Origin: Brachionus koreanus
Lineage: Eukaryota; Rotifera; Eurotatoria; Ploima; Brachionidae
DNA: 62,524 nucleotides
NCBI GenBank assembly: GCA_016987375.1
Contig: PJRA01000549.1
Coordinates: forward strand, 493,622-556,145
Direction of reading: 5' to 3'
Part shown: in pieces, positions 24,663 to 36,391 of the stretch
How the letters are laid out: each line of letters starts with the position of its first letter
Position numbering within the stretch: position 1 is the first letter of the stretch
The notes under the pieces: model-generated
The model's input: only the letters and a program-made list of their open reading frames with translations
What the model was told of the DNA's origin: nothing
Database searches by the model: none
Translations under genes and position numbers: made by a program

Positions 24663-26704
24663 ATGAGAATTTTAACCAAGCCGAACGCTTTTCCGAGATT
24701 TATCAAATCGTGGAAAAGCTTTGTGAGATGTAATAGCTCGTTTGTTGGCCCTCAACTTAAAACATTCTGCGATCCTGAGTCTCAATCATTTATGGTCAGT
24801 AGACAATCTGATATTTTTTTTTAATCAAATAAATGAATTATTATATAAATTTTAGGAAAATTATGGCCAAATGAAAAGACTTGTTGATCAGTTAAATGCT
24901 ACAACTAGTTATGTTATTTCAGGAGGAAAAAGCGGTGAAAAAGCGCGTCAAAGACACCTTAATAAAGGAAAACTTCTAGCTAGAGATAGGATCAAATATT
25001 TACTTGATTCCAAGTAAATTAAAGTCAAATTTATTAATCAAATTTAAATCACTAAAATTAGTTCCCCATTTCTTGAGTTGTCTCAGCTGGCTGCTTTGAA
25101 TATGTACGGACAAGATGAGATTTCATCAGCCGGTATTGTGACTGGAATTGGGACTATACAAGGGTAGAAATTAAAATTAATTTATATAAATTCTAATATT
25201 GATAAAAGGCAAGAGTGTATGATTGTTGCTAACGATGCCACTGTTAAAGGCGGTACCTATTATCCGATGACAGTTAAAAAGCATTTAAGAGCCCAAGAAA
25301 TCGCTATGGAAAATAGGCTTCCTTGCATTTATTTAGGTAACTGAAATTAAAAAAAAATATCTTCATTACAAATTTGTTTTTGAAAAGTCGATAGTGGTGG
25401 TGCTAATTTACCAAATCAAGCTGAAGTATTTCCAGATCGAGATCATTTTGGAAGAATTTTCTTTAATCAAGCAAACATGTCAGCTCAAGGAATACCACAA
25501 GTATTTATTTTAATTTAAAAAAAAAATAGATTAAAAGACAATTGAAAAAAAATTTTTTTTATTATTTTCAATAAGATATCAGTGGTAATGGGCAGTTGTA
25601 CTGCTGGAGGTGCTTATGTGCCAGCTATGTCTGATGAAAATGTAATTGTTAGACGCCAAGGAACAATATTTTTGGGCGGACCTCCTTTGGTTAAAGCAGC
25701 AACAGGTGAAAGTGTATCCGCCGAAGACCTAGGCGGTGCTGATTTACACTGCAAAATATCTGGCGTAACCGATCACTATGCTTTAGATGATGAACATGCT
25801 TTAGATATAACAAGACGAATAGTCAGTAATCTCAATATTGTAAAAAAAACATCAATAAAAAGAATTCAAAGCGAAGAACCGCTCTATCCTGCCGATGAAT
25901 TGTACGGAATTGTTAGTGAAAACCTAATGAAAACATTTGATGTTAGAGAAGTGATCGCGAGAATAGTTGATGGCAGTAGATTTGACGAATTCAAAGCCAG
26001 TTATGGTGAAACCATAGTAACAGGCTATGCACGGTTATTTGGCTATCCTATTGGAATTTTGGCCAATAATGGAGTTCTTTTTGCCGAGGCTGCTTTAAAG
26101 GCGGCTCATTTTATAGAGCTTTGTGCAAAGAGAAAAATTCCATTGGTATTTTTGCAGAACATAACCGGCTTTATGGTCGGTCGAGATGTTGAAGCAGCTG
26201 GAATAGCCAAACACGGAGCAAAGATGGTAACTGCAGTCGCCTCGGCTCAAGTTCCGAAATTCACAGTAGTCATAGGCGGAAGCTATGGAGCTGGTAATTA
26301 TGGCATGTGCGGAAGAGCTTACAGTCCTAGATTTATGTACATGTGGCCGAATTCAAGAATATCAGTTATGGGCGGTGAACAAGCCGCTTCGGTTTTGGCA
26401 ACAGTTACTAAAGATCAAAGAGAACGTGAGGGAAAACCAGTAATTTTCAAAATTTAAATCTTACAGATCAAAAAAAAAAAAACTTGAAAATTTTTTCCAG
26501 TTTAGCCAAGAGGAAGAGCAAAAAATAAAAAAACCAATCATTGAAAAATTTGAAAAAGAAGGTAGTCCGTACTTTTCGACAGCGCGTCTCTGGGACGATG
26601 GAATAATTGATCCAGCTCAAACACGAAATGTTTTAGGATTGAGCTTGAGTGCCGCTCTAAATGCTCCAATTAAAGACACTAATTTTGGTGTTTTTAGAAT
26701 GTAA
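24663..26704 (+). CDS. MCCC2: Methylcrotonoyl-CoA carboxylase beta subunit
   Basis: The carboxyltransferase subunit of the biotin enzyme that turns 3-methylcrotonyl-CoA into 3-methylglutaconyl-CoA in mitochondrial leucine breakdown. Exons are 24663-24794, 24856-25013, 25062-25163, 25209-25336, 25388-25500, 25576-26439 and 26501-26704, 1701 nt and 566 aa (human 563). The N terminus ([20 protein letters not shown]) is basic and hydroxylated like a mitochondrial presequence. Recognisable blocks are [120 protein letters not shown], and the C-terminal [12 protein letters not shown] with [13 protein letters not shown]. All match MCCC2 more closely than propionyl-CoA carboxylase beta. No defects are seen. 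The exact transcription start is unknown. Confidence 0.98.
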
Positions 26705-27454
26705 AATTTTTTAAAAAAAGATTCATATAGCTAAATTCTTTCAAAATAAAAAATTATAATCCGATATTTTAAATTCTTTTTTCAATTTTTTTCTCACATA
26801 AGAAACTTATTTAATAATATAAAATCAAATAATCCAAATTTAAGATATTCTCACAATTTTAACTTTATGAGAAGGTTTTCTTGTATCTCTTTGATTATAA
26901 TTCCTCTCTTTTTAATATGATTTTAATTACTTTTATAATTATCATCTATTTATAGTGTTGGGCATTGGCAAACTTTGGCCGGCCGGCCAGTTTTGGCCGT
27001 GAATTGACTGGCCGTTTGAGAACAGTTTTTAAAAAGTCGGGTTTTTTTGAAGCCGGCCTAAACTACTACCGACTATGTGGTGGTCAAAAATTTTAGTGAA
27101 ATTTTAAATTTAATCTTTTATCGTCTTCTTATCTTGGAAAAAATCAATTTAACAAAATTTATAGAAAAAAAAATTAGAAAAAATTCAAGTTTTCAATGGA
27201 GAGAAAAAAAAATTCATAATTTAACTTCAGGACAAAATCAAGATAAAGAAAGAACATTTTTCTAAAATTTGGCTGACCACTAAAAGGTCGGTCAGTCGCG
27301 GTTAGTGCTCGTTAAATCGACCGGCCGTATTTTGGCCGCTTTCACGACCAGCCACGGCCTCGGCCAGTTTTTTTTTTTTAAATTCTCTCCATTTATTTAA
27401 AAAAATCAAAAATATTAGCAAATTTTAGATTAGAAATTGAAAAAATCAAAATAA
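26705..27454. other. Intergenic region dominated by a GC-rich repeat
   Basis: AT-rich DNA on both sides of the foldback element listed at 26962-27375. No gene is seen. Confidence 0.5.
26962..27375. mobile_element. GC-rich foldback element
   Basis: Two GC-rich arms stand out from the AT-rich background. The left arm is 26962-27120, with AAACTTTGGCCGGCCGGCC, and GTGGTGGTCAAAAATTTTAG near 27076-27095. The right arm is about 27260-27375, with TAAAATTTGGCTGACCACTA and CCGGCCGTATTTTGGCCGC. They align as diverged inverted repeats around an AT-rich centre. The left outer edge TAGTGTTGGGCA is of the kind found at hAT-type transposon ends, but no matching right end was seen. It is probably non-autonomous; an open frame inside (27077-27265) is not conserved-looking. 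Confidence 0.65.
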
Positions 27455-28662
27455 ATGGTCTTGAAAAAAAAATTCAGTGTAAAGTGTGTTGAAATCGAGG
27501 TTTATAAACATCAACCGAAGATTCAAAAGGCTTCAAATTCTATTGCAGAGTACCTTGGGACTGTTCGTCATGTTCCACTAACTGAAATAGATGAATCAGA
27601 TAAATTTGACAAGGTAAACAAGAGCTTCGATTTTTTGTTCTTCTTTAATTTTTTATTATTAGTGGGAAGTTGGACAGACTGTCCAATATAATGTCTTTGT
27701 ATGTCATAAAGAATACAAGCTTTTGGCAAAATTAAAGTCCAAAGATTTGTTTAAAACCGTTCCGGGAATTATTTTTCCTAAAATTGACCCATTCAGTACG
27801 CTTGACGAGTCTAGTATAATCGAAATTAGTGAAACTACTGTAAATAAATGTGATATAAATAAAGAAAAAGAAATAGAACAGGTTAAATCTTCTATTGATC
27901 TAACAACTGAGGACGATTCTACGCAAATTCCTTTGTCTAAGTCATTCGAAGCTCTATTGTTATCGAACACAAATGCCTGGCAATCAGCAAGAAACATAGA
28001 TAATCTGGATTTATTTTTTGAAAGACTGTTCGAAAAAAAGGATAAAGTGGACTTCTTTTGAATGAATAAAAATATGAATAAGAATAAATTTAAATATTAA
28101 TTTAAAGGAATCAAAAGATATCTCAACAAAGCTTGAGAGAATAATTGAAAATCAGAAGGCTACAATGGAGACATTAAATCGTTTGAATCATACATTACAG
28201 GCGTTTATGCCCATGCTGTCAGAAGTGAGAATTTTAAATTAAAACAATAAATATAATGAAAATATTAGCTTAAAACGAATAATGAACCAGTGGTGAAAAG
28301 ACTGCGATCAAAATCAAAAGGCGTTCAAGATGCACCAACAACATCATCAAAAATTTTTGAAAAAAAAAAATTCTCTTTTGAAAATACTGACGAACTATCA
28401 TCTAAAGTAAATTAATTAACTAAATTATATAAATTTAATTTCTTATTAGGAAATGGTGATTAAAAAATCTTTTAAAAAATACCTCCTAACTCAAATAGAT
28501 CAAGAAATTCCGATTAAAGATAGAAATCTTGGGCTAGATGAGCTTAAGAAAAAATATCATGATTCCATTCAAAAAATAAAAGGTAAAAAAAATGTTACAC
28601 CAAATAAAGAATTTATAAAAAAAATTGCATTCAAGAGAATTTTGAAAACGAATGTCTGTTAA
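27455..28662 (+). CDS. Unrecognised coiled-coil nuclear-type protein, 336 aa
   Basis: I do not recognise this family. Five exons are supported by reading frame and GT-AG sites: 27455-27613, 27663-28046, 28108-28224, 28269-28406 and 28450-28662, all in phase 0, totalling 1011 nt. The N-terminal third (MVLKKKFSVKCVEIEVYKHQ ... WEVGQTVQYNVFVCHKEYK) looks folded, with alternating hydrophobics and two Cys. An acidic Ser/Thr linker follows. Then comes a predicted coiled coil (STKLERIIENQKATMETLNR), a basic patch VVKRLRSKSKG that could be a nuclear localisation signal, and a Lys-rich C terminus (FKKYLLTQIDQEIPIKDRN). No transmembrane segment or signal peptide is seen. The layout of globular domain, linker, coiled coil and basic tail would suit a chromatin or DNA-linked factor, but that is inference only. 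A GC-rich foldback element lies 80 bases upstream. Confidence 0.7.
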
Positions 28663-30687
28663 ATGGAATAAAAGACTGGAAGAACACCTGGAACTATGCC
28701 GTTAACTCGAGAAAAAAGAATAGGTTCAAAATGAAATAGCATAAAAAAATTTATTTTTCATTTTAATTACCATTTGAAAAATTAAAACATATTTCCAAAA
28801 TGAATGTTCAATTAAAATTGAAAAAAAATAAAATTTAAAATTTTTTGAATTTAAATAAAAAAAATTTTCATAAAATATTTGGTAAGTAAGAACGGGTCGC
28901 AGAAAGCTATTTTTATTAAGAAAATGAATGCTAAGACCCTCACCTTCGAGGATAAATATTCTCATACCTCTAATTCTGTATAACTGGTCACTAACTTAGA
29001 AAAAAAAATTAATATAAAAAAATTTAATTTTAAATTTAATTTATTTTTATAATTAGTAACTAATTTAGAAAAATAAAAACAAAAAATATAAAAATTTTCT
29101 CAATAAACTTAATTTTCAATTCATACCACAATAACTCAATTGAATTTAGATCTGGTGAGTGTGATGGGGAACGAAATAAATTAGTATTATTGTTCATATG
29201 ACAAAAATTATCTTGATGCAAAAAAGTGCACCAAAAGGCTATAAAAAGTCAGACAAAATATTTTTTTTACATGTTGGAATCCATGAAGACCCAAAACTGG
29301 AGTCGTCAGTATGTTTGTCATATATGAACAATAGTGCTATTAAGTGGGTTAAAAAAGTCAAACTATAATTTTTAGATTCCTTCCTTCCCCACCACGCTCA
29401 CCAGATCTGAAAAAAACAGAGGCTAACTTAAAATTTTTACAAAATTAATTTTGTAAAAATTTTACTAAAATTTTGACTGATTATTAAACATAAAATAATC
29501 CAGTAACTATATTGACCTAACACATTTAAATTTTTGAGAATATAAAAAAAAATTGTCTGAGACATATTAAATAATTTTCGACAAATATTGCCCCATATCC
29601 TTTTTACAATTTAAAATTTAATTTTTATTTTATTTTCTTTATTAAAGTATAGTGTATTCATTCGAAACTTCGTTGTCACCTGAACCTTTCATTACTAATT
29701 TTTATTTGTTTATTTGGTCTTCAGCAATCTCCTCAAAAAATTGATTATTTTTGTTAATTTGATTTTAAATTTTGTTATTTTTTCTTTATAATTGTTGTTA
29801 ATTTGATGTAAATATTTATTTATTTATTTTATCTTGAAGATTTATATTTGAATTTAAGTAAAATAAAATTATAAAATATCGTTCTGGCTTGCATTCTAAA
29901 AACTCATCGGCAAAACTTCTTGCATTTTCCTTGCCAATATATCAAATTAGTTATCAAACAAATTCTAATATATCAAATTAGTTTGACAACAAATCTTGTT
30001 TTTCAACAAATTCTTTTCTTGTTTTTTGCTAATAAACTATTTTCTCTATCACTTTGAGCTTCAAAACAAGATTTATTATTTTTTCCTCATCAAAATCCTC
30101 AATTTGAAATATTTAAAACCTTTTTAATGTTTTTTCTAAGTGGCAAGCAAGATACAAAAAGTTTTGTTGATTGGTTTTTACAAAAGTACATGCCCGTAAT
30201 TATTAATAAAGTTGGTTAGGCTTAATTTGGTAATTAGCTAATTTTAGTAAGCTAAAAATTGTTTTATCAAAATTTGCCACTGCCAAAATGTTGTTGATGA
30301 AAAATTGTTTTTATAATTTTTCGTTAAGATTTCAGTAAAACAAAAGTATACTTATTTAATTAAAAAAAATTGTTTTAATGTTTTATCAAAAAGGATTCTT
30401 TAAATTTACAGTTGAAAAAAAAATTTAATAATGATATAATTAAATTTTATTTTTTACTCTATTTTATCTATTTTTGTTTGGTAAATTAATTATGTGCGAA
30501 AAATCAACAATTAATAGATAAATATAGATCAGAATATAAGAAGATTATTTTCTGACTACTATTTTTAGTCAAATTTGAAATTATTTTAATAAATTTTAGA
30601 TAAATTGGGAAAGATCAAATTTTATTAAAATTTTTTAGTTTATTAAATATTTTTTGCTTTTAATTTACAAAATGGTAATTTGATCAA
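28663..30687. other. Intergenic DNA with Tc1 scraps
   Basis: About 2 kb of AT-rich DNA. Apart from the inverted Tc1-like scraps at 29120-29440 I see no coding sequence. A 79-codon minus-strand frame (28726-28965) has no recognisable content. Confidence 0.5.
29120..29440. mobile_element. Inverted pair of Tc1-type transposase scraps
   Basis: On the minus strand near 29130-29185 the translation reads PSHSPDLNSIELLWYELK. On the plus strand near 29376-29425 it reads FLPSPPRSPDLKKTEANL. Both are the Tc1-family motif SPDLNPIENxW around the second catalytic Asp. The two lie head to head about 240 bases apart and share AGATCTGGTGAG with GTGGGGAA as inverted sequence. Neither half retains an open transposase frame. 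Confidence 0.65.
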
Positions 30688-32013
30688 TTAATTATATTCT
30701 TTTAAAACATTTGAAGCAATTACTATTCGCTGTATTTCTGAAGTTCCTTCGTAAATTTCGGTAATTCTGGCATCTCTGTAGTGCCTTTCAGCAGGCATAT
30801 CGGACACAAAGCCCATTCCACCAAGTATTTGAATTGCTTGATGAGCTATATAAGTTGCTGCTTCTGATGCTGCCAATTTTGCCATAGCCGCTTCCTTAAA
30901 AAAAATTAAAAATCTTATGTAAAATCATATTATTACATTACTTTAGTAAATGGTTTTTTATTGTCTTTAAGAGCTGCAGCCTTGAATGTCAAAAGTCTAG
31001 CAGATTCTAATCTTGTCTCCATATCAGCTATTTTAATCTGAATTTTAAAACTTTAATTTAATAAAAAATTTCAATCTATTAAATACTTGAATAGCTTGAA
31101 GGTTTGAAATTGCTTTGCCGAAAGCGACTCTTTTTTTGGCATAGTCGACTGCACAGTCCAAGGCTGCCTGACCAATACCTAAAGCTTGAGACGCAATACC
31201 TATACGGCCTGCGTCTAAAGTTGTCATAGCAATTTTAAAGCCCTCACCAGTCTTGCCAAGCAAGTTTTCTTTGGGTATTTTGCACTCGTCAAATATTAGA
31301 TTGCATGTGGATGAAGCCCTAATTCCAAGCTTGTCTTCTTTTTTTCCCAAACTTAGACCATAATGAGGCTTTGGGACAATAAACGCGCTTATTCCCTTGT
31401 GCTTTAGAGATTTATTAGTTGTAGCAAATACTACTGTTGCCTCTGATTCATAGCCATTAGTTATCCAAGACTTGGTTCCATTTAGTACCCAATGGTCGCC
31501 TTTGTCTACCGCAGTTGTCGATGCAGCACCGGCATCAGATCCATTTCCTGGCTCGGAAAGCGCAAAGCAACCAATTTTATCTCCTTTCGTAAAAGGCCTT
31601 AAATATTCATCTAGTTGTTTTTCATTACCAAATTTGAAAATAGGTCCGAGATAAAGAGAATTATGAGCCGACATTATTACACCAGTGCTAGCACAGCCTC
31701 GGCTAATTTCTTCCATTGCAATCGCATATGAAAGATAGTCTAGGCCAGCTCCATCATACTTTTCTGGTATATCTACTGCCATTAGGCCTAGTTCTCCCAT
31801 TTTTTTGATAATTTCAGTTGGATATTCGTGGGTTTTGTCAATTTTGGCAGCCAAAGGAAGCAATTCTTTGTCCACAAATTCCTTGCAAGTATTTTTCAGC
31901 ATGATATGTGTATCAGTGAAATTAATTGAGTGCATTTGAGTGATGGAACGACGACTGTAATTTGCAGTGATAGTCGATACCAAACAATGACTCTTATTGA
32001 TAGCTCTTAGCAT
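30688..32013 (-). CDS. ACADS: Short-chain specific acyl-CoA dehydrogenase
   Basis: A mitochondrial FAD enzyme for the first step of butyryl-CoA beta-oxidation. Exons are 32013-31087, 31037-30942 and 30894-30688, 1230 nt and 409 aa (human SCAD 412). The N terminus [20 protein letters not shown] with RRS looks like a mitochondrial presequence. Family blocks include [20 protein letters not shown], the FAD/substrate signature [49 protein letters not shown], and [20 protein letters not shown]. After the last intron come [20 protein letters not shown] and [17 protein letters not shown]. The Glu of YEGTSE corresponds to the catalytic base in SCAD. No missing residues are seen. With MCCC2 nearby it adds a second mitochondrial acyl-CoA enzyme, but nothing shows co-regulation. 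Confidence 0.97.
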
Positions 32014-32559
32014 TTTTAGATATTTTAAGTGGAATTTAAAAAAATATTATTTTTTTTTTTCCATAAGCAAAGTCTATTAATTATACAAAAAATATTATAA
32101 TTTATCTAGAACGCCTTGAACTTAATTTTTCAAAAAATTTTTAGGTTATTATACTTTTCAAGATCAAAGTCCAAGATAATTAATATAAATAATCATATAT
32201 TGATTTAGTTTAAATTCATTATTATTATTTATTGAATAATTTTTTTAAATTCAAATATTTGGAAAAAAATTTTTTTTTCTTTTGAGTTATTGAAAAAATT
32301 AAAGTTCTTTAATCTATCAAAAAATACTTCCAAAACAATCTCTTTAAAATTAAATTTTTTTTCAAAGTTATGAATTTTTAACTAAAAAAATTGGCCTGAA
32401 TTTATCAAGAAATATTTTTGAATTTATTATAAAGCATAATTCAGAAAGGAATGGAATTAATGGAATTAGACATTAGGTCAATTCAAATTTAGCTTGATTA
32501 ACTGCTTATTTATACTTCTGATTGTCAAGCAATCAGCACTAAATTTGAAGAATTAAGAA
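32014..32559. other. Divergent intergenic region
   Basis: Separates the 5' ends of the SCAD gene (minus) and the first secreted-peptide gene (plus), so promoters of both should lie here. It is AT-rich; no gene is seen. Confidence 0.5.
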
Positions 32560-32820
32560 ATGAATTTCAAAAATATTTTTGCCATATTTATGATAGTTGC
32601 CTTGATAGGCAGTTCATTGGTGGAGGGCCAGTTTAGAGGTAGATTTGGGCTAAGAAGAGGCTTTGGAAGAGGATTTGGCAGAGGATTTGGACGATTTGGC
32701 TATGGAAGAGGATTTGGCAGAGGATTTGGACGATTTGGCTATGGAAGACGCTTCGGTCCTTGGGGATTCGGCAGAGGCTTTGGAAGATGGGGACCTGGTT
32801 TTGGACTTTGGCGTGGATAA
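32560..32820 (+). CDS. Secreted Gly/Arg/Phe-rich peptide 1
   Basis: An intronless 86-aa precursor. Residues 1-23 form a signal peptide (MNFKNIFAIFMIVALIGSSL) with likely cleavage before Gln in VEGQ, which would leave an N-terminal pyroglutamate. The mature part is about 63 aa, strongly cationic and made almost entirely of Gly, Arg, Phe, Tyr and Trp. It contains GLRR and repeated RGFGRGFGRFGYG units. The DNA shows a matching direct duplication at about 32668-32704 and 32707-32743. There are no cysteines. An AATAAA lies directly downstream. The composition resembles glycine-rich antimicrobial peptides; activity is inferred. The signal peptide and GLRR motif are shared with the genes at 36392 and 38069. 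Confidence 0.85.
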   Translation: MNFKNIFAIFMIVALIGSSLVEGQFRGRFGLRRGFGRGFGRGFGRFGYGRGFGRGFGRFGYGRRFGPWGFGRGFGRWGPGFGLWRG

Positions 32821-33577
32821 AATAAATTTTTAATTTTTTTTTCTAAATAAAAAAATTAAAAACTCAAAACATTTTTATTTCCAACATAATGATGTAAATT
32901 ATGAATTTTATCAGAGGGTGTCTTAATCTGTCAATAATAATTCAGGGATATAGTAAAACATAAAACGACATTTGCAATTCGTATGATTCAATTAACAACA
33001 AGCAAATTAAGTTGCATTTGCACCAATTTTAGAATATTTTATATTTACTTGCATTAGAATTAAACAGAAATGGAAGAACAAATACGAAGTAATTTTGAAA
33101 CTGAGTTGGATTTTATTTTCTAATTTTTCAATTCATAAAATGTAAGTAGTCATAAGAGAGATTTACACGCTTTGATTCAGTTCGTTTTTGGCTTTCAAAG
33201 CGTTCTTTTTTTTCAAAATTCACTTGCATTCACTCTTGGCTAAATTGTTCAGCTTAACATCTCTTTTTCTATTTGGCTTAATCTCTCATGCTCTTTTAAG
33301 TCAATCAATCCAAACTTCTTGTGCAATTATAATCAAACAACAATGGTTTAAAATAGATGATGATTTTAAAGCAAAAAAGCCAAGCCAAAAAAAAATTTCA
33401 TTAAAAACCAACTGGCTGTTCTATCTTCAGCTTTAAAATTTAATTTCAAAATTCTTTTTGGCTTTAATTTTTTCTTTTTCTTATTAAGCTTTTCTTCTAA
33501 CACTTTTTTATTTTTATTTTTGAGTTTAGACAAACATAAAAAAAACATTTGAATAAAAAAGATAATTTTAAAATATT
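32821..33577. other. Intergenic region upstream of DDX6
   Basis: Low-complexity AT-rich DNA. Overlapping open frames at 33188-33548 on both strands are Lys/Phe/Leu-rich and not credible. The DDX6 promoter should be near the 3' end. Confidence 0.5.
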
Positions 33578-35205
33578 ATGACCATGGATACACAAAACGT
33601 AGCAAATGAGATCAAGTATAATATTATCTATTTTTGGCAAGTAAATAGTAATAATTTTCTTTTGTCTAAAGCGAAACCGAAGCTGGCTGGAAGACCAAAC
33701 TAAATATACCAGTCAAGGACCGACGAGTCAAAACAACTGTATTTTTTGATTTTTTTTCCATTTTTTTGTTACTTTTGAACATGTTTATAGGATGTTACAG
33801 CGACTAAAGGACATGAGTTCGAGGACTACTGTCTTAAAAGAGAGCTTTTGATGGGTATTTTCGAAAAAGGTTGGGAAAATCCATCACCAATTCAAGAGGC
33901 AAGTATTCCGATCGCTTTGACTGGTCGTGATATCTTGGCCAGAGCTAAGAACGGCACTGGCAAAACTGGTGCCTATTTGATACCGATCCTAGAACGCATT
34001 GATACAACTAAAGACAAAATTCAAGCGTTAATCATCGTACCAACCCGTGAATTAGCTTTGCAAACAAGTCAAATATGCATTGAGATTTCCAAGCATATGG
34101 GATGCAAAGTCATGGCTACAACTGGTGGCACCAACTTGAAAGAGGACATTATGCGTCTTCAACAAACAGTCCATGTTGTAATCGCCACTCCAGGCCGTAT
34201 TTTGGACTTGATGAAAAAAGGTCTTGCTGTCATGGACAAGTGTAACATGCTTGTTATGGATGAAGCTGACAAATTGCTCTCGCAAGACTTTAAAAACATG
34301 CTTGATTCTGTTATTAGCTATTTGCAACCAGATAGACAAATATTGCTCTATTCGGCAACCTTTCCATGCACTGTGGACGCTTTTATTGTAATTAAAAAAA
34401 ATAAGATAAAAAGAATTTTTTAAAATTATTTTTATTATTTTTATTAAAGAAAAAACACATGCACAATCCTTACGAAATAAATCTAATGGAAGAATTGACC
34501 CTCAAAGGTATCACCCAATACTACGCCTATGTACAAGAGAAACAAAAAGTGCACTGCTTGAACACATTGTTCTCTAAGCTACAAATAAACCAGTCAATTA
34601 TTTTCTGTAATTCAACTCAACGAGTTGAATTGTTGGCCAAAAAAATAACTGAACTAGGCTACTCATGCTTTTACATTCACGCTAAAATGCGACAAGACCA
34701 CCGAAACAGAATTTTCCACGATTTCCGAAACGGTGCTTGCCGTAACTTGGTATGCTCTGACTTGTTCACCAGAGGCATTGACATTCAAGCCGTAAATGTG
34801 GTCATCAACTTCGACTTCCCAAAAATGTCCGAAACCTACTTGCATCGTATCGGTCGTTCGGGTAGATTCGGTCACTTGGGCATTGCCATCAATCTAATCA
34901 CCTATGATGACAGGTAATTTGACACCAGTAAAATAAAAAAGCATAGACTTAATTTTTGTCTTAGATTTGCTTTACATAAAATCGAACAAGAATTGGGAAC
35001 TGAGATCAAACCAATACCGAAAGTCATTGATCCTCATTTGTATGTTGCTGAGTACCAAACCGAGGGAACTTTTAACACAGCCGAATTAAAAGCCATCGAA
35101 AATAGAGAGTATAGCCAAGAGAATCAACAACAGCAACAACAACATCAAATGTTGCAACAACAACAACAACAGCAAATGCAACAATTGGTCCAAGCTCAAC
35201 CATAG
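33578..35205 (+). CDS. DDX6: DEAD-box RNA helicase DDX6/Me31B/Dhh1
   Basis: A cytoplasmic P-body helicase that represses translation and promotes decapping. Exons are 33578-33615, 33672-33738, 33791-34387, 34450-34913 and 34965-35205, 1407 nt and 468 aa. Motifs in order: Q motif [12 protein letters not shown], motif [14 protein letters not shown], Ia PTRELAL, GG in ATTGGTN, Ib TPGR, DEAD box in [16 protein letters not shown] in LLYSATFP, then [41 protein letters not shown] and [16 protein letters not shown]6-specific blocks ([49 protein letters not shown]) exclude eIF4A. The last 30 residues are almost pure Gln with a few Met (a CAA/CAG-rich tract at 35126-35200), giving a prion-like tail that could aid condensate formation. 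Confidence 0.98.
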
Positions 35206-36391
35206 AATGGATAAAATGAAATAAATTTTTTTTTTCTATATTTTATTTTATTTATTATTATTTTCAAAAGCTAACAAAAAAAACTAACTATCAAAAAAGT
35301 ACCTTATTTTCCAACGCTAAAATTTAATTTAAAAAAGATTGTTTTTTTTGTAAAATTTTTTAAAATTCTTTTTTTTTAGAAATTTGATGTTGTTGCTTTG
35401 TTGGAACGTTTAGCTAATTCTTTTTTTTTTTGATTTTAGTTAAAAATTTGTTATTTTAGATTTTGCTAAACTCCTTATTTTAATCTGTTTAATATATTTT
35501 GTTACCAGAAAAAAAAAAAACTCATAACATCATACGAATAGCTTAATTTCAAACTTATACAGCTACTCAATCAAAACTTAGATTAATTTTTTTTGAGAAT
35601 AAAAATTTTAACTTTTACACAAAAAAGATTAATTTTTGTTGTATAATCTTATATCTCTTATCATGTTCTTAAAATTGTTTGTCTGTCTGTCCGTCATTAG
35701 ATGAGAGCTATAATTTGATCTTTTTTTTGGGTAACAAATGTCTCCTATTAGTTTTAAAATAAAATATAAAATAAAATTTAATTTTTTTTATTTAAATTTA
35801 TTTATTGTGAACAATACAGAAAATAGTTGCAAAAAAATTTAATGTAAAATTTTTCAGATTAACGGGTGGCCAAAATGGTTGTCGTAAAATTCATTTAGAA
35901 AAAAAATGATGAACCAAATATGATATAAAAGTGAAATTTAGAGGATTTATAGTTTATTTTCTCTAGTTTCTAAAATTCATATATTTTTGAAACTTAATTT
36001 CGAAATTTATCCACCCTGGTCTTTTAATTGACCTCTAGCTACGATCAAAGTTGTCCTTACATGACACTATATATGTGTTGCTAGTTTAATGTACCATTTT
36101 GTAGAGAATATTTTTATGATTAAAATAAGTCATATATTGCTTTTTTTTTCGTCTAGTTTTCAAAAAGATATAATCATATTATGCTTAAATTTGACACTTA
36201 AGAATTTTTAAATTTAGCAATATGATAAAAATATACTTGAATTAAAGGAAATAGAGTTTTAGATAAAAAAATCTAGAACATATTTGGAAAAAAAATTTTG
36301 ACCTCACATTTTTTAATTTTATTCCATAATATAAAAGAAAGTAAAATATCCACGATTTTAACAGAATTACGAGTAAAAAAAAAAGAAAAAA
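35206..36391. other. Intergenic DNA
   Basis: The 3' flank of DDX6 and the 5' flank of the second peptide gene. A TGTCTGTCTGTCCGTC run occurs at about 35682-35697. No gene is seen. Confidence 0.5.

Noticed and set aside
27077..27265. 62-codon frame inside the GC-rich foldback element
   Set aside because: It lies in the AT-rich centre of the element, is Lys/Asn/Ile-rich and has no match to a transposase motif.
33188..33548. Open frames on both strands upstream of DDX6
   Set aside because: Low-complexity Lys/Phe/Leu composition, mutually overlapping, and no recognisable domain.
35682..35697. TGTCTGTCTGTCCGTC run considered as a transposon end
   Set aside because: No inverted partner or target duplication was found nearby; probably simple sequence.
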